Shown: in pieces, positions 10,162 to 20,897 of the stretch
Layout of the letters: every line of letters starts with the position of its first letter
How positions within the stretch are numbered: position 1 is the first letter of the stretch
Assembly (NCBI RefSeq): GCF_026420145.1
Contig: NZ_JAPMLV010000001.1
Span: 186,001-250,000, forward strand
Direction of reading: 5' to 3'
DNA from: Enterobacter pseudoroggenkampii
GTDB lineage: Bacteria > Pseudomonadota > Gammaproteobacteria > Enterobacterales > Enterobacteriaceae
DNA: 64,000 nt
Notes under the pieces: model-generated
Told to the model about the DNA's origin: nothing
Database searches by the model: none
What the model saw: only the letters and a program-made list of their open reading frames with translations
Translations under genes and position numbers: made by a program

Positions 10162-11382
10162 TCAGGCTTTATGCCGGTTATCAGGCAGGAATATGGTTAA
10201 CATCCCAAGAAGCGGCAGGAAAGCGCAGATTTTATAAACCAGGAAGATGCTGGTGTGATCCGCAACCATCCCTAACACCGCTGCGCCAAGCCCGCCCATA
10301 CCGAAGGCGAAACCGAAAAAGAGTCCGGAAACCATACCGATACGGCCAGGCAGCAGCTCCTGGGCATAAACCAGAATGGCGGAAAACGCGGAAGCGAGGA
10401 TAAAACCAATAATCACGGTTAAAATCCCCGTCCATTCAAGGCTCGCGTGCGGCAAAATAAGGGTAAACGGCGCCACGCCGAGGATAGAGCCCCAAATGAC
10501 ATATTTACGCCCAATCTTATCACCCACAGGCCCGCCAATGACCGTACCGGCCGCGACGGCGAACAGGAAGGCAAACAGGTGAATCTGCGCATTTTGTACC
10601 GATAATCCGAATTTTTGCATCAGATAAAAGGTGTAATAGCTGCTGATGCTCGCCATATAGAAGTATTTCGAGAAAATCAGCACCAGCAGCACAGAGACGG
10701 CCAGGATAACCTTATTGCGCGGCAGGGGATTAATAACCTTCGCTTTAGGTTTCCCTTTGTTCACGCGATGCTGCGCGGCATACCAGCGGCTGATTTGCGC
10801 CAGCACGATAATCGCCAGCAGTGCGGCCAGTACAAACCAGGCCACGTTGCCTTTGCCATACGGCGCGATGATCACCGCCGCCAGCAATGGGCCCAGGGAG
10901 CTACCAAAGTTACCGCCCACCTGGAAGAGCGACTGCGCCAGCCCGTGACGACCACCGGACGCCATCCGTGCCACGCGGGAGGACTCCGGATGGAACACGG
11001 ACGACCCGGTACCCACCAGCGCGGCGGCGATCAGCACGGCTTCAAAACTCCCGGCCATGGCCAGCAGCACCAGCCCGCTTAAGGTAAAGCACATGCCAAC
11101 CGGCAGCGACCACGGCATCGGGTATTTATCCGTCCAGTAGCCCACCACCGGCTGCAGCAGCGACGAAGCCAGTTGGAAGGTCAGGGTGATCATCCCGATC
11201 TGCACGAAGGTGAGTGAGAACTCAGACTGCAGCAGCGGGTAAATCGCCAGAATCAACGACTGGATCATGTCGTTGAGCAGGTGCGAGAGACTGATTGCGC
11301 CTAAGACTTTAAAGGAGGTGCGCGATGCAGGCGGCGACGCCGGCGCGCCCGGAGCGGGCTGGGTTGATTCACTGATTGCCAT
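10162..11382 (-). CDS. fsr: Fosmidomycin resistance MFS transporter
   Basis: Fsr is an inner-membrane efflux transporter of the major facilitator superfamily, known in E. coli to confer fosmidomycin resistance. I start at MAISESTQPAPG (11382), which matches the E. coli N-terminus and gives 406 residues. A Pro/Ala-rich N-terminal tail leads into 12 predicted transmembrane segments. The MFS loop motif is at GPVGDKIGRKY and the conserved segment LAIYPLLQSEFSLTF is present. It is divergent from ushA with about 170 bases between the starts. Confidence 0.97.
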   Translation of the reverse strand: MAISESTQPAPGAPASPPASRTSFKVLGAISLSHLLNDMIQSLILAIYPLLQSEFSLTFVQIGMITLTFQLASSLLQPVVGYWTDKYPMPWSLPVGMCFTLSGLVLLAMAGSFEAVLIAAALVGTGSSVFHPESSRVARMASGGRHGLAQSLFQVGGNFGSSLGPLLAAVIIAPYGKGNVAWFVLAALLAIIVLAQISRWYAAQHRVNKGKPKAKVINPLPRNKVILAVSVLLVLIFSKYFYMASISSYYTFYLMQKFGLSVQNAQIHLFAFLFAVAAGTVIGGPVGDKIGRKYVIWGSILGVAPFTLILPHASLEWTGILTVIIGFILASAFSAILVYAQELLPGRIGMVSGLFFGFAFGMGGLGAAVLGMVADHTSIFLVYKICAFLPLLGMLTIFLPDNRHKA

Positions 11383-11551
11383 AGAGAGAAGTACCACGTC
11401 TTTAGTTATTAGAGATGCAGGGTGTAATTATTATCCGACTAACATACCCGCCCGGGACATTTGAAGAAAGTCGCAATTATGAAAACTTATTTGTCTATTC
11501 TTATTAGTCACTGTAATTTCTGCCTTTGTCTATTGGTCAGGGAGAGAGAAG

Positions 11552-13204
11552 ATGAAGTTAATGAAGCGGGGCGTCGCGCTGGCGCTCATCGCGGCGTGGG
11601 GGCTGGTAAGCCTGCCCGCGCAGGCGTATGAAAAAGACAAAACCTATAAAATTACCATTCTGCATACCAACGACCACCACGGTCACTTCTGGCGCAGTGA
11701 ATACGGCGAATATGGCCTGTCGGCACAAAAAACGCTGGTGGATGGCATTCGCAAAGAGGTGGCGGCTCAGGGCGGCAGCGTACTGTTGCTCTCAGGCGGT
11801 GATATTAATACCGGCGTGCCGGAATCCGATTTGCAGGACGCCGAACCCGACTTTCGCGGCATGAATCTGATTGGCTACGACGCGATGGCCGTGGGTAACC
11901 ATGAGTTTGATAATCCGCTGACCGTGCTGCGTCAGCAGGAAAAATGGGCCAAATTCCCGTTCCTCTCAGCCAATATTTATCAGAAAAGCACCGGCGAACG
12001 CCTGTTTAAGCCGTGGGCGCTGTTTAAGCGTCAGGATCTGAAGATCGCGGTCATCGGCTTAACCACTGACGATACGGCGAAAATTGGTAACCCCGAGTTC
12101 TTTACCGATATCGAATTCCGCAAACCGGCAGACGAAGCGAAGCTGGTGATTCAGGAGCTGCAGCAAAACGAAAAGCCGGACGTGATTATCGCCACCACCC
12201 ACATGGGGCACTACGACAACGGTGAGCACGGCTCCAATGCGCCCGGCGACGTCGAGATGGCGCGCAGCCTGCCGGCAGGCTCGCTGGCAATGATTGTGGG
12301 CGGTCACTCACAGGATCCGGTGTGTATGGCCTCGGAGAACAAAAAGCAGGTGGACTACGTGCCGGGCACGCCGTGCGCGCCGGACCGTCAGAACGGTATC
12401 TGGATCGTACAGGCGCACGAGTGGGGCAAATACGTGGGTCGTGCAGATTTCGAGTTCCGTAACGGCGAGATGAAGCTGGTTCACTACCAGCTCATTCCGG
12501 TCAACCTGAAGAAGAAGGTCACCTACCCGGACGGGAAAAGTGAGCGCGTACTTTACACGCCTGAGATTGCAGAGAACCAGCAGATGCTCTCCCTGCTGAC
12601 GCCGTTCCAGAACAAAGGCAAGGCGCAGCTGGACGTGAAGATTGGCACGCTCAATGGCCGCCTGGAAGGGGACCGCAGCAAAGTCCGCTTCGTGCAGACC
12701 AACATGGGCCATCTGGTGCTGGCGGCGCAAATAGCGCGCACCGGCGCTGACTTTGGCGTAATGAGCGGCGGTGGCATTCGTGATTCCATCGAAGGCGGAA
12801 ACATCACCTATAAAGACGTCCTGAAGGTACAGCCGTTCGGCAACGTGGTGGTGTATGCGGATATGAGCGGGAAAGAGGTGATTGAGTACCTGACCGCCGT
12901 GGCGCAGATGAAGCCAGATTCCGGGGCCTATCCGCAGTTTGCCAACGTCAGCTTCGTCGCGAAAGACGGCAAGCTTAACGACCTGAAGATCAAAGGCGAA
13001 CCGGTTGACCCGGCTAAAACGTACCGTCTGGCGACGCTAAGTTTCAACGCCACGGGCGGCGACGGCTATCCGCATATTGATAATAAACCGGGATACGTGA
13101 ATACCGGCTTTATCGATGCCGAAGTGCTGAAGCAGTTCATCGAGCAGAATTCACCGATTGACGTGAATGCATATGAGCCGAAAGGCGAGGTGAGCTGGCA
13201 GTAG
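11552..13204 (+). CDS. ushA: Periplasmic UDP-sugar hydrolase / 5'-nucleotidase
   Basis: UshA hydrolyses UDP-sugars and 5'-nucleotides in the periplasm for nucleoside salvage. It has 550 residues with a Sec signal peptide (MKLMKRGVALALIAAWGLV, cleavage after AQA). The metallophosphoesterase domain shows HTNDHHGHF, GGDINTG and GNHEFDNP. The C-terminal substrate domain shows MSGGGIRDSIEGG and FNATGGDGYP. The ribosome site GGGAGAGAAG lies just upstream of the ATG. A pair of REP sequences follows the stop. Confidence 0.98.
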   Translation: MKLMKRGVALALIAAWGLVSLPAQAYEKDKTYKITILHTNDHHGHFWRSEYGEYGLSAQKTLVDGIRKEVAAQGGSVLLLSGGDINTGVPESDLQDAEPDFRGMNLIGYDAMAVGNHEFDNPLTVLRQQEKWAKFPFLSANIYQKSTGERLFKPWALFKRQDLKIAVIGLTTDDTAKIGNPEFFTDIEFRKPADEAKLVIQELQQNEKPDVIIATTHMGHYDNGEHGSNAPGDVEMARSLPAGSLAMIVGGHSQDPVCMASENKKQVDYVPGTPCAPDRQNGIWIVQAHEWGKYVGRADFEFRNGEMKLVHYQLIPVNLKKKVTYPDGKSERVLYTPEIAENQQMLSLLTPFQNKGKAQLDVKIGTLNGRLEGDRSKVRFVQTNMGHLVLAAQIARTGADFGVMSGGGIRDSIEGGNITYKDVLKVQPFGNVVVYADMSGKEVIEYLTAVAQMKPDSGAYPQFANVSFVAKDGKLNDLKIKGEPVDPAKTYRLATLSFNATGGDGYPHIDNKPGYVNTGFIDAEVLKQFIEQNSPIDVNAYEPKGEVSWQ

Positions 13205-13218
13205 TGCGGGGATTTTGT

Positions 13219-13290
13219 GCCGGGTGGCGGCTTCGCCTTACCCGGCCTACATCCGAACCGTAGGCCCGGTAAGCGCAGCGCCACCGGGCA
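13219..13290. repeat. REP/BIME-type repeat pair after ushA
   Basis: Two oppositely oriented copies are separated by about ten bases. The first (13219-13250) is GCCGGGTGGCGGC-TTCG-type hairpin DNA ending in CCCGGCCTAC. The second (13260-13290) reads GTAGGCCCGGTAAGCGCAGC then GCCACCGGGCA. They lie between the convergent genes ushA and ybaK. Related units are at 21682 and 34614. Confidence 0.88.
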
Positions 13291-13296
13291 ATTTCC

Positions 13297-13892
<596 letters not shown>

Positions 13893-13898
13893 CGGCTC

Positions 13899-13977
13899 AA
13901 CCGAAGGTCTCCTTCGGCATAATAAAAACGATGAAATTCCTCTTTGACGGGCCAATAGAAATATTGGCCATTTTTTT
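13899..13977 (+). ncRNA. chiX: Small regulatory RNA ChiX (MicM/RybC/SroB)
   Basis: ChiX is an Hfq-dependent sRNA that represses the chitoporin and chitobiose mRNAs and is itself titrated by a chb trap RNA. The diagnostic central block (ATGAAATTCCTCTTTGACGG at 13931-13950), which contains the antisense seed, is the same as in E. coli as I recall it. The terminator GGCCAAT-AGAAAT-ATTGGCC followed by seven T is intact. The 5' hairpin is also present, but its sequence (CCGAAGG/CCTTCGG) differs from the E. coli stem. The location between ybaK and ybaP is the syntenic one. The 5' end is estimated from the E. coli RNA. Confidence 0.93.
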
Positions 13978-14770
13978 ATTTTAACAGTGACGGCAAATTC
14001 CCTTCTCCGTACAAATGTAACGCCCCAACCGCCACCACGTAATGCCCCGCAGGTAAAGCATGCAGCGTCTGCCGCCAGGCTTTGTTGCGCGCATTCATCA
14101 GCACATCATACAGCGATTCGCTGAACGTCGACGGTAATGCCAGCTTACCGTCCTCTGGCGGCGCATCCAGCCACCAGCCAATCATGGTCTGCAGCAGGCG
14201 AGCGTTGGTGTGCCAGTGGGTCAACGTATCATCCAGCAGCATCAAGCCGTCGTCGGGAAGCTGCCGCAGAAGCGCAATCTGGCTGTCCGTCCCCTCCAGC
14301 TCGATGATGGGCAGGCTGCGCGCCCTTGCTGCGTTCAGCAGCTGGTAATCGATGCCGTAATCACCGCGCAGGCCCAGACGCTGCGCCTGCGTAGCCTGTA
14401 ATACCATCGCGATTTGCCAGAGCGGCAGGGTGTCAATCATAGAGAGCGAGACGCCCGTCTCATCGGCCACGCGCGTCAGTTCCGCAAGCTGGGTTTCATC
14501 CAGGCGCTCCGCCAGGGTGAGATCGCTCTCGAGCCCGGCAAACGGTGACTCCTGACCGGAAATGTCCGCCTCAACGACCAGCGCGTCGGCGTGTTTCAGC
14601 AGTTTTATCAGGCCGGGTGGCAGGGGAGACATATCCTGCGTTCCCATATGGATGCTGCCGACCAGGTGCAGGTGTTGCCCGCCGGGGAGCGAGATATCCA
14701 GACCGGGCCAGGCGTAACGGCGAGGGAAAAGGGCGCGAAACGATGTTTTTATACGATTAAACAGACCCAT
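13976..14770 (-). CDS. ybaP: TraB/GumN-family protein YbaP
   Basis: YbaP belongs to the TraB/GumN (Tiki-like) family of putative metalloprotease-fold proteins; its role in enterics is unknown. I selected ATG 14770 (MGLFNRIKTSFRALF), giving 264 residues, equal to E. coli YbaP. The two family motifs are visible: HLVGSIHMGTQDM near the N-terminus and VAVGALHLYGEGNLP at the C-terminus, which carry the conserved His and Glu residues. The middle has the GIDYQLL and IELEG segments. The last two bases of the gene overlap the T-run of the chiX terminator on the opposite strand. Confidence 0.95.
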   Translation of the reverse strand: MGLFNRIKTSFRALFPRRYAWPGLDISLPGGQHLHLVGSIHMGTQDMSPLPPGLIKLLKHADALVVEADISGQESPFAGLESDLTLAERLDETQLAELTRVADETGVSLSMIDTLPLWQIAMVLQATQAQRLGLRGDYGIDYQLLNAARARSLPIIELEGTDSQIALLRQLPDDGLMLLDDTLTHWHTNARLLQTMIGWWLDAPPEDGKLALPSTFSESLYDVLMNARNKAWRQTLHALPAGHYVVAVGALHLYGEGNLPSLLK

Positions 14771-14820
14771 ACGCGCTCCATGAACGGAAAGGTTCATGCT
14801 AGCGCGTACGGGTACAAGGT

Positions 14821-17319
14821 TCAATCCTTCGGTTTAAAGCGCAGCAGGCGGTTGGCGTTGCTCACCACGGTGATGGAGGAGAGCGCCATCGCCGCACCCG
14901 CGACCACCGGGTTAAGCAGCGTGCCGGTCAGCGGCCACAAAATACCGGCAGCAATCGGGATGCCGAGTGAGTTATAGATAAACGCCCCCAGCAGGTTCTG
15001 CTTCATGTTGCGCAGCGTGGCTTTTGAAATGGCCAGCGCGTCGGCAACGCCCATCAGGCTATGGCGCATCAGCGTGATGGCAGCGGTTTCAATGGCGACA
15101 TCGCTCCCGCCACCCATCGCAATCCCCACGTCCGCCTGGGCCAGCGCCGGGGCATCGTTGATACCGTCGCCGACCATCGCCACCTGACGGCCCTGACTTT
15201 GCAGTTTCTTGATGGCGTCCGCTTTACCGTCCGGCAGTACGCCCGCAATCACCTCATCAATTCCGGCTTCTTTCGCGATGGCGTTGGCGGTGGTCGGGTT
15301 ATCCCCGGTCAGCATTACCAGACGGTAACCGGCACGGTGCAGGCGCTGCAGGGCGTCCACGCTGTCCTGGCGAAGCGGATCGCGCACGGCCAGCAGCGCG
15401 GCGGCTTTGCCATCCACCGCCAGCAGAACCGGCGTGGCGCCCTGAGACGCCTGCGCTTTAAGCTCGCTTTCCAGCGCGGTGGTATCAATACCGTTTTCAT
15501 TGAGCAATGCCTGGTTGCCCAGCAGCAGCACGTGGCCTTCTGCTTCGCCGCTGACGCCGAGCCCGCGCAGGGTGCGGAAATTGCTGACCTGCGGAAGGGC
15601 AGACTCACTCGCTTTATCGAGAATGGCGCGCGCCAGCGGATGGCTGGAGCCTTGCTCCAGCGCGGCGGCGAGGCGCAGCGCGTTCCCTTCCGGAATGCCG
15701 ACCGTGTGGACGGCCACCACCTGCGGTTTACCTTCCGTCAGCGTGCCGGTTTTATCAAACACCAGCGTATCGAGGGTGCTGGCCCGCTGCAGCGCGTCCG
15801 CATCCCGCACCAGTACGCCAAATTCGGCTGCGCGGCCAACGCCGGAGATGATCGACATCGGCGTCGCCAGACCAAGGGCGCAAGGACAGGCAATGATCAG
15901 TACCGTGGTGGCGATCACCAGGGTATAAACAATCTGCGGCGCGGGGCCGAAGACATACCAGATCGCCGCGCTCAGCAGGGCAATACCAACCACCACCGGC
16001 ACAAAAATGGCCGAGATTCTGTCAGCAAGCTGGCCAATTTCCGGCTTGCTGCTCTGCGCCTGGCGCACCATGCGGATAATACGCGACAGCGTGGTGTGGC
16101 TGCCGACGGCGCTGGCGGTGAACAGCACGCTGCCGTCCTGCACGACCGTACCGGCATGCACGGCGTCGCCGTCTGATTTCTGCTGGGGGATAGGCTCCCC
16201 GGTCAGCATCGCTTCATCCAGCCAGGCTTCGCCCTGGGTTATCTTACCGTCAACGGGAACCCGGTCGCCGGTTGTCAGACGCAGCGTCATGCCCGGCTGA
16301 ACCTCGGCCAGCGGAACGCTCTTTTCCCCTTCGTCCGTGACCACGCGGGCCGTCGGTGGGGTTAAATCGAGCAATCTTTCCAGCGCTTTCGAGGAGCGCT
16401 GACGGGCGCGGGCTTCCAGCATATGACCTAAGTTAATCAGGCCGATAATCATCGCGCTGGCTTCATAATAGAGATGCCGTGCTTCCATCGGGAACCACTG
16501 GGGCCAGACGTTCACGCTCATCGAATAGAGCCATGCTGCGCCGGTACCGAGCGCCACCAGCGTATCCATCGTCGCGGTGCGGTTTTTCAGGCTTTTCCAG
16601 GCGCTGGTATAGAAATGTCCGCCTGCAAACACCATCACCGCAAGGGTAATCAGACCAATCACCAGCCACAGCGTGCGGTTGTCGTCGGTAACCATCATGT
16701 TGTCGCCGATCATCCCCCACACCATCACCGGAATACCGACCAGCAGGGCAACGATGGCCTGCCAGCGGAAGCGCTTCATGGTGGCGATAGCCGTTTCCTG
16801 CTGGCGCTCGCGGCGCTCGGCATCATCTTCGATGGCCTCCGCCCCGTAGCCCGCTTTCTCAACGGCTTGCACTAAATCTGCGGCGGAGGCACTGCCCATC
16901 ACCAGCGCAGTACGCTCCGCAAGATTGACCCGTGCCTGCGCGACGCCCGGTACGGCCTGCAAGGCGTTTTGTACCCGGGTGACGCAGCTGGCGCAGCTCA
17001 TGCCGTTGATCAGCAGCTGTTGGCTGTCATCAATATCATCAGCTACCGGAAGCTCAGGAGTGGCCGCTGTCAGTGCTTCCGACGGGGATGATGACTCTGC
17101 CAGCGGTTTAGCCTTTGGGTGGCTTAACTCCGCCCCGTAACCGGCCTGCTTGATGGTATCGATCAGCGCATCCGCGCTGGCGCTGCCGGTGACGGCGGCA
17201 TGATCGATAGTCACCTCAGCGCTTTCAACGTCAGGGCGCTGTTCCAGGCTTTCTTTAACGCGTTTGACGCAGTGACCGCAGGAGAGGCCGTCCAGCGTCA
17301 GGTCAATAGTGTGAGACAT
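14821..17319 (-). CDS. copA: Cu(I)-exporting P-type ATPase CopA
   Basis: CopA pumps cytosolic Cu(I) to the periplasm. I chose ATG 17319 ([17 protein letters not shown]), giving 832 residues against 834 in E. coli. There are two N-terminal heavy-metal domains with CxxC sites (GLSCGHC and GMSCASC), the TGE actuator motif (LTGEPIP), the CPC transmembrane site ([12 protein letters not shown]), the phosphorylation site DKTGT, the SHP motif in GSSHPLARA and [10 protein letters not shown]. In E. coli an internal frameshift also yields a short chaperone from the first domain; I did not verify that signal here. The promoter contains a CueR box and the regulator gene is divergent. Confidence 0.98.
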   Translation of the reverse strand: MSHTIDLTLDGLSCGHCVKRVKESLEQRPDVESAEVTIDHAAVTGSASADALIDTIKQAGYGAELSHPKAKPLAESSSPSEALTAATPELPVADDIDDSQQLLINGMSCASCVTRVQNALQAVPGVAQARVNLAERTALVMGSASAADLVQAVEKAGYGAEAIEDDAERRERQQETAIATMKRFRWQAIVALLVGIPVMVWGMIGDNMMVTDDNRTLWLVIGLITLAVMVFAGGHFYTSAWKSLKNRTATMDTLVALGTGAAWLYSMSVNVWPQWFPMEARHLYYEASAMIIGLINLGHMLEARARQRSSKALERLLDLTPPTARVVTDEGEKSVPLAEVQPGMTLRLTTGDRVPVDGKITQGEAWLDEAMLTGEPIPQQKSDGDAVHAGTVVQDGSVLFTASAVGSHTTLSRIIRMVRQAQSSKPEIGQLADRISAIFVPVVVGIALLSAAIWYVFGPAPQIVYTLVIATTVLIIACPCALGLATPMSIISGVGRAAEFGVLVRDADALQRASTLDTLVFDKTGTLTEGKPQVVAVHTVGIPEGNALRLAAALEQGSSHPLARAILDKASESALPQVSNFRTLRGLGVSGEAEGHVLLLGNQALLNENGIDTTALESELKAQASQGATPVLLAVDGKAAALLAVRDPLRQDSVDALQRLHRAGYRLVMLTGDNPTTANAIAKEAGIDEVIAGVLPDGKADAIKKLQSQGRQVAMVGDGINDAPALAQADVGIAMGGGSDVAIETAAITLMRHSLMGVADALAISKATLRNMKQNLLGAFIYNSLGIPIAAGILWPLTGTLLNPVVAGAAMALSSITVVSNANRLLRFKPKD

Positions 17320-17387
17320 AACAAAACTCCCGTATAATATTTTGGTCAGTTGTTGACCGGAGTAACGCTTTTTACTAACTGTTATGA

Positions 17388-17418
17388 AGGTTAAACCTTC
17401 CATCAAGGGGAAGGTCAA
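17388..17418 (-). promoter_or_regulatory. CueR-controlled copA promoter
   Basis: A perfect dyad ACCTTCC-N7-GGAAGGT spans 17395-17415. On the minus strand, -35 TTGACC (17418-17413) and -10 TAACCT (17393-17388) are separated by 19 bases. This overlong spacer with a central dyad is diagnostic of MerR-family activation. The element is the same as the known E. coli copA promoter in sequence and geometry. Confidence 0.93.
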
Positions 17419-17427
17419 GGGGGAAAT

Positions 17428-17838
17428 GTGAATATCAGTGATGTGGCAAAAAAAACCGGCTTAACCAGCAAGGCAATCCGCTTTTATGAAGAGAAGGGGC
17501 TGGTCACGCCGCCGCTGCGCAGCGAAAACGGCTACCGCAGCTATACGAAACTGCATATTGATGAGCTGACGCTGCTGCGCCAGGCAAGACAGGTCGGGTT
17601 TAATCTGGAAGAGTGCGGCGAGCTGGTTAACCTGTTCAACGATCCGAAGCGTCACAGCGCCGACGTGAAAAAACGCACGCTGGAAAAAGTGGCCGAGATT
17701 GAACGCCACATCACCGAGCTGCAGGCGATGCGCGAACAGCTGCTGCAGCTCGCGGAGTCCTGTCCGGGGGATGACAGCGCCGACTGCCCGATAATCGACA
17801 ATCTTGCCGGCTGCTGCCACCGTAAGGCCTCTGCCTAA
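17428..17838 (+). CDS. cueR: Copper-responsive MerR-family activator CueR
   Basis: CueR senses Cu(I), Ag(I) or Au(I) and activates copA and cueO by distorting overlong promoters. It has 136 residues and begins at a GTG codon (17428) just downstream of AAGGGGGAA. It shows an N-terminal winged helix ([20 protein letters not shown]), a dimerisation helix, and the metal-binding cysteines Cys112 and Cys120 in CPGDDSADC, plus the C-terminal CCH. The copA operator lies only 12 bases before its start codon, so cueR may be autoregulated. It is convergent with ybbJ, and the ends overlap by four bases. Confidence 0.97.
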   Translation: MNISDVAKKTGLTSKAIRFYEEKGLVTPPLRSENGYRSYTKLHIDELTLLRQARQVGFNLEECGELVNLFNDPKRHSADVKKRTLEKVAEIERHITELQAMREQLLQLAESCPGDDSADCPIIDNLAGCCHRKASA

Positions 17839-18287
17839 CAGGCTTTCACCCGCAGGGTAATGCCTTCCACCGCAATGACCTCAACCCGCGTGCCGGCGCT
17901 GAGGTCGTCGTCGGCGACCACCGGCCACGAGCTGTCGCCCACCCGCATATGCCCCCGCCCGTTTACCAGGGCGGTATCGAGCGTAAAACGTTTGCCGACA
18001 ATTTGCTGCCCGCGCTGGTTAAGGTGCGCGTCGACCGGTTTCTGCTCGTTAACCCGCCGGTTGAGCCAGCGCCACCACAGCCACGCGGCCACCAGCGTGA
18101 GCACGGCAAACAGTGCGCCCTGCCACGCCCACTCCAGGGGAAGGATCCAGACCAGAAGGCCCGTAATGACGGCGGCAACACCGCTCCAGAGCAGGTAGCC
18201 GTTGCCGCCCAGCATCTCCGCCGCCAGCAATAAGCCACCGAGGCTTAGCCAGAAGGCATGAGGATGTGCAACGATCAGCTCAATCAT
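17835..18287 (-). CDS. ybbJ: NfeD-like inner membrane protein YbbJ
   Basis: This is the 150-residue partner of the SPFH protein QmcA. The N-terminal half has three to four hydrophobic segments ([20 protein letters not shown] onward), followed by an OB-fold NfeD domain ([20 protein letters not shown] and onward, ending GITLRVKAC). Its start overlaps the end of qmcA by four bases, indicating one operon. In E. coli the pair has been linked to suppression of ftsH/htpX defects; the precise role is unknown. Confidence 0.93.
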   Translation of the reverse strand: MIELIVAHPHAFWLSLGGLLLAAEMLGGNGYLLWSGVAAVITGLLVWILPLEWAWQGALFAVLTLVAAWLWWRWLNRRVNEQKPVDAHLNQRGQQIVGKRFTLDTALVNGRGHMRVGDSSWPVVADDDLSAGTRVEVIAVEGITLRVKAC

Positions 18288-19198
18288 TTTTTACGCTCGT
18301 TTCCGCTGTCCTTGATCAGTTCGGCAATACCGGCGATAGAGCCCATCAGGCTGCTGGCATCCAGCGGCATCATCACCACTTTGCTGTTGTTCGCCGAGCC
18401 AATCTGTTTCAGGGCGTCGGTATATTTTTGCGCGACAAAGTAGTTCACGGCCTGGATATCACCGGCGGCAATCGCCTCAGACACCATTTGGGTGGCGCGG
18501 GCTTCCGCTTCGGCCGAACGTTCACGCGCTTCAGCCTGTAAGAATGCGGACTGACGATCGCCTTCCGCTTTCAGGATCTGCGACTGTTTTTCACCTTCCG
18601 CTTTGAGGATCTCCGCCTGACGCACCCCTTCAGCTTCCAGAATATAGGCGCGCTTGGTTCGCTCGGCCTTCATCTGGGCGTTCATGGAGGCGATCAGCTC
18701 CGCCGGTGGGCGCACGTCGCGGATCTCGATGCGGGTGACCTTGATCCCCCACGGGTTGGTGGCCTCATCGACAATGTGCAGCAGGCGGGTGTTGATGCTG
18801 TCGCGCTGGGAAAGCATCTCGTCCAGCTCCATCGAGCCGAGCACGGTACGAATGTTGGTCATCGTCAGGTTAACGATCGCCAGCTCCAGGTTGCTCACCT
18901 CATAGGCCGCTTTTGGCGCATCAATCACCTGAATAAAGCAGACGGCGTCGATGGTGACGTTGGCGTTATCTTTGGAGATCACTTCCTGGGACGGAATGTC
19001 CAGAACCTGCTCCATCATGTTGATCTTGCGACCAATTCTGTCCATGAACGGAACAATCAGGCTTAAGCCAGGCTGGAGTGTGTTGGTGTATCGACCGAAA
19101 CGCTCAACGGTCCACTGATAACCCTGAGGGACAATTTTGACGCCGGCGCCCACGATAACCAGCGCAACGAAAATAAGGACAGGAACAACGATAAGCAT
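18284..19198 (-). CDS. qmcA: SPFH/stomatin-family protein QmcA
   Basis: QmcA is a membrane-anchored prohibitin-like protein that assembles into ring-shaped membrane domains. It has 304 residues with one N-terminal hydrophobic segment ([20 protein letters not shown]), the SPFH/Band 7 domain (about 20-200, including [17 protein letters not shown]) and a long Ala/Glu/Lys-rich coiled coil containing near-repeats of [10 protein letters not shown]. It is co-transcribed with ybbJ. Upstream lies an unrecognised gene on the same strand. Confidence 0.96.
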   Translation of the reverse strand: MLIVVPVLIFVALVIVGAGVKIVPQGYQWTVERFGRYTNTLQPGLSLIVPFMDRIGRKINMMEQVLDIPSQEVISKDNANVTIDAVCFIQVIDAPKAAYEVSNLELAIVNLTMTNIRTVLGSMELDEMLSQRDSINTRLLHIVDEATNPWGIKVTRIEIRDVRPPAELIASMNAQMKAERTKRAYILEAEGVRQAEILKAEGEKQSQILKAEGDRQSAFLQAEARERSAEAEARATQMVSEAIAAGDIQAVNYFVAQKYTDALKQIGSANNSKVVMMPLDASSLMGSIAGIAELIKDSGNERKK

Positions 19199-19242
19199 AA
19201 AAACCTCCTGTTTTGCATGCTGTGACGAGTGAAAGTGTGTGT

Positions 19243-20082
19243 TTATTGCTCGTAAGTATAGGTAAAGTCAGAGATGAATCCATCACCCGCTTCAGCAATG
19301 GCTTTCGATAATCCCTCGTAGTAATTCTCCAGCCCCAGCGCTTCGATACGCTGGATCTGTTCGCGAATGGGGGCGCAGAACAGTACGGCATTCCCCGCTT
19401 CAACGCGCTTGTTATTCGGTGGAAGGTCGCCCGCGATGGCTTTAAACCAGGTTCTGATACCCTGCTTTAAATTATGCGGCGCTTTTGTCAGATTATCCAT
19501 GCCCGTCAGGACCTGCAGGGTAGGGAACTCATCGGCCAGCACGGCGGTTTTCATTCGTGCAAAGAACTGACGGAACAATTCAAACGATCCCAGATCGGTC
19601 ACGCGTGGTTTGGTGGTTTTACCGTTCTTATTGCCGATTTTACCTGCGGCCGGAACCGCATTCACCTTTTCCAGCTCCAGCCCAAATAACAAATTACAGT
19701 GCGCGCGGCGTTCTTTCAGCGGGTAGGACATCAGCACGTCAATGAACTGAGTGGCTTTTACATCCGCAAGATTGTGGTTGATAAGCCACTGGGTGCGTGA
19801 AAATTCCGCCGGAGAGACGAACCAGTCGGGTACGTCATTGAAACGTTTTGATTTTCCCTTACCGTCAAATTCAAGGAAGTGTGTCCCGTTGTCGAAGGCG
19901 AAATAGCAATTTTTGAAGCTGCCGATCGTGGTGTTCACGATGAGCGCCTTCTTAACAAAATCCACCACCTCTGCACCAATGACAAAACGCGTGAGTTCCG
20001 ACGATTTGATGACTTCCATTAATGTTTCGACATCAGGAACACCAGGCTTCAGGGAAGGAAACTCATAAAAGATATGTGCCAT
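19243..20082 (-). CDS. Uncharacterised 279-residue protein between qmcA and fetA
   Basis: I do not recognise this protein and E. coli K-12 has nothing here as far as I recall. The start at ATG 20082 ([14 protein letters not shown]) has a good ribosome site (AGGAAG, nine bases upstream). There is no signal peptide and no clear transmembrane segment, so a soluble cytosolic protein is likely. Features are an N-terminal segment [20 protein letters not shown], a conserved-looking [20 protein letters not shown], a basic Gly/Asn/Lys-rich linker near residue 165 ([14 protein letters not shown]), and helix-rich segments with many Arg and Lys. It is upstream of qmcA on the same strand with 44 bases between, and divergent from fetAB. 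Codon use is normal for the region, so it appears to be a real gene. Confidence 0.85.
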   Translation of the reverse strand: MAHIFYEFPSLKPGVPDVETLMEVIKSSELTRFVIGAEVVDFVKKALIVNTTIGSFKNCYFAFDNGTHFLEFDGKGKSKRFNDVPDWFVSPAEFSRTQWLINHNLADVKATQFIDVLMSYPLKERRAHCNLLFGLELEKVNAVPAAGKIGNKNGKTTKPRVTDLGSFELFRQFFARMKTAVLADEFPTLQVLTGMDNLTKAPHNLKQGIRTWFKAIAGDLPPNNKRVEAGNAVLFCAPIREQIQRIEALGLENYYEGLSKAIAEAGDGFISDFTYTYEQ

Positions 20083-20225
20083 GTCGCATACTTCCTGTAG
20101 TGATGGTGGTGACAAATAACAAACAAAAAGTTTAACACTTGCTTTAGCGTGAGGCTATTCGCTCTGTGCGGGCGAAAGGATTATGCTACAGACGGTTATG
20201 ACAAAAAGCGGTTAACGGAAGCGCA

Positions 20226-20897
20226 ATGAACGATAAAAAAAACGTATTACTTCTCAGGGATGTCGGATTTCGGGTCGGGGAAAACACGATCCTGCAGCAC
20301 GTCGGGTTTAGCCTGTCGCCGGGCGAGTTTAAATTAATCACGGGCCCCTCAGGCTGCGGCAAAAGCACGCTGTTGAAAATCGTGGCCTCACTCCTCAGCC
20401 CGACGGAGGGAACCATTCTGTTTGAAGGACAGGATATTGCGTCGCTCTCTCCGGAAAGCTATCGCCAGCAGGTCTCCTATTGCGTGCAAACGCCCGTGCT
20501 TTTTGGCGATACGGTTTATGACAACCTGATTTTCCCGTGGCAAATCCGCAATAAAACGCCGGAGCCGGAACAGTTTATAAACGATCTGGCCCGCTTTGGC
20601 CTGGCGCAGGAGACGCTGACCAAATCCATCAACGCGCTGTCGGGCGGAGAAAAGCAGCGCGTCTCGCTGATCCGCAACCTGCAGTTTTTACCGAAGGTGT
20701 TGTTGCTTGACGAAATCACCAGCGCGCTGGATGACGTCAACAAGCGCAACGTCAACGAGATTATTCATCGCTACGCCCGGGAGCAAAATATTGCCGTGCT
20801 GTGGGTGACGCACGATGCTAACGAAATAACCCATGCGGATGACGTGATTACGCTTCAGCCGCACGGCGGAAAAATGCAGGAGGCAAACCGTGGGTGA
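20226..20897 (+). CDS. fetA: Iron export ABC transporter ATPase FetA
   Basis: FetA is the ATPase of the FetAB exporter, linked in E. coli to iron efflux and peroxide resistance. It has 223 residues with Walker A GPSGCGKST, the Q-loop segment SYCVQTPVLF, signature LSGGEKQRVSL, Walker B VLLLDEITSALD and the switch region WVTHD. It starts at ATG 20226 behind AACGGAAG. The end overlaps fetB by eight bases. Confidence 0.96.
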   Translation: MNDKKNVLLLRDVGFRVGENTILQHVGFSLSPGEFKLITGPSGCGKSTLLKIVASLLSPTEGTILFEGQDIASLSPESYRQQVSYCVQTPVLFGDTVYDNLIFPWQIRNKTPEPEQFINDLARFGLAQETLTKSINALSGGEKQRVSLIRNLQFLPKVLLLDEITSALDDVNKRNVNEIIHRYAREQNIAVLWVTHDANEITHADDVITLQPHGGKMQEANRG

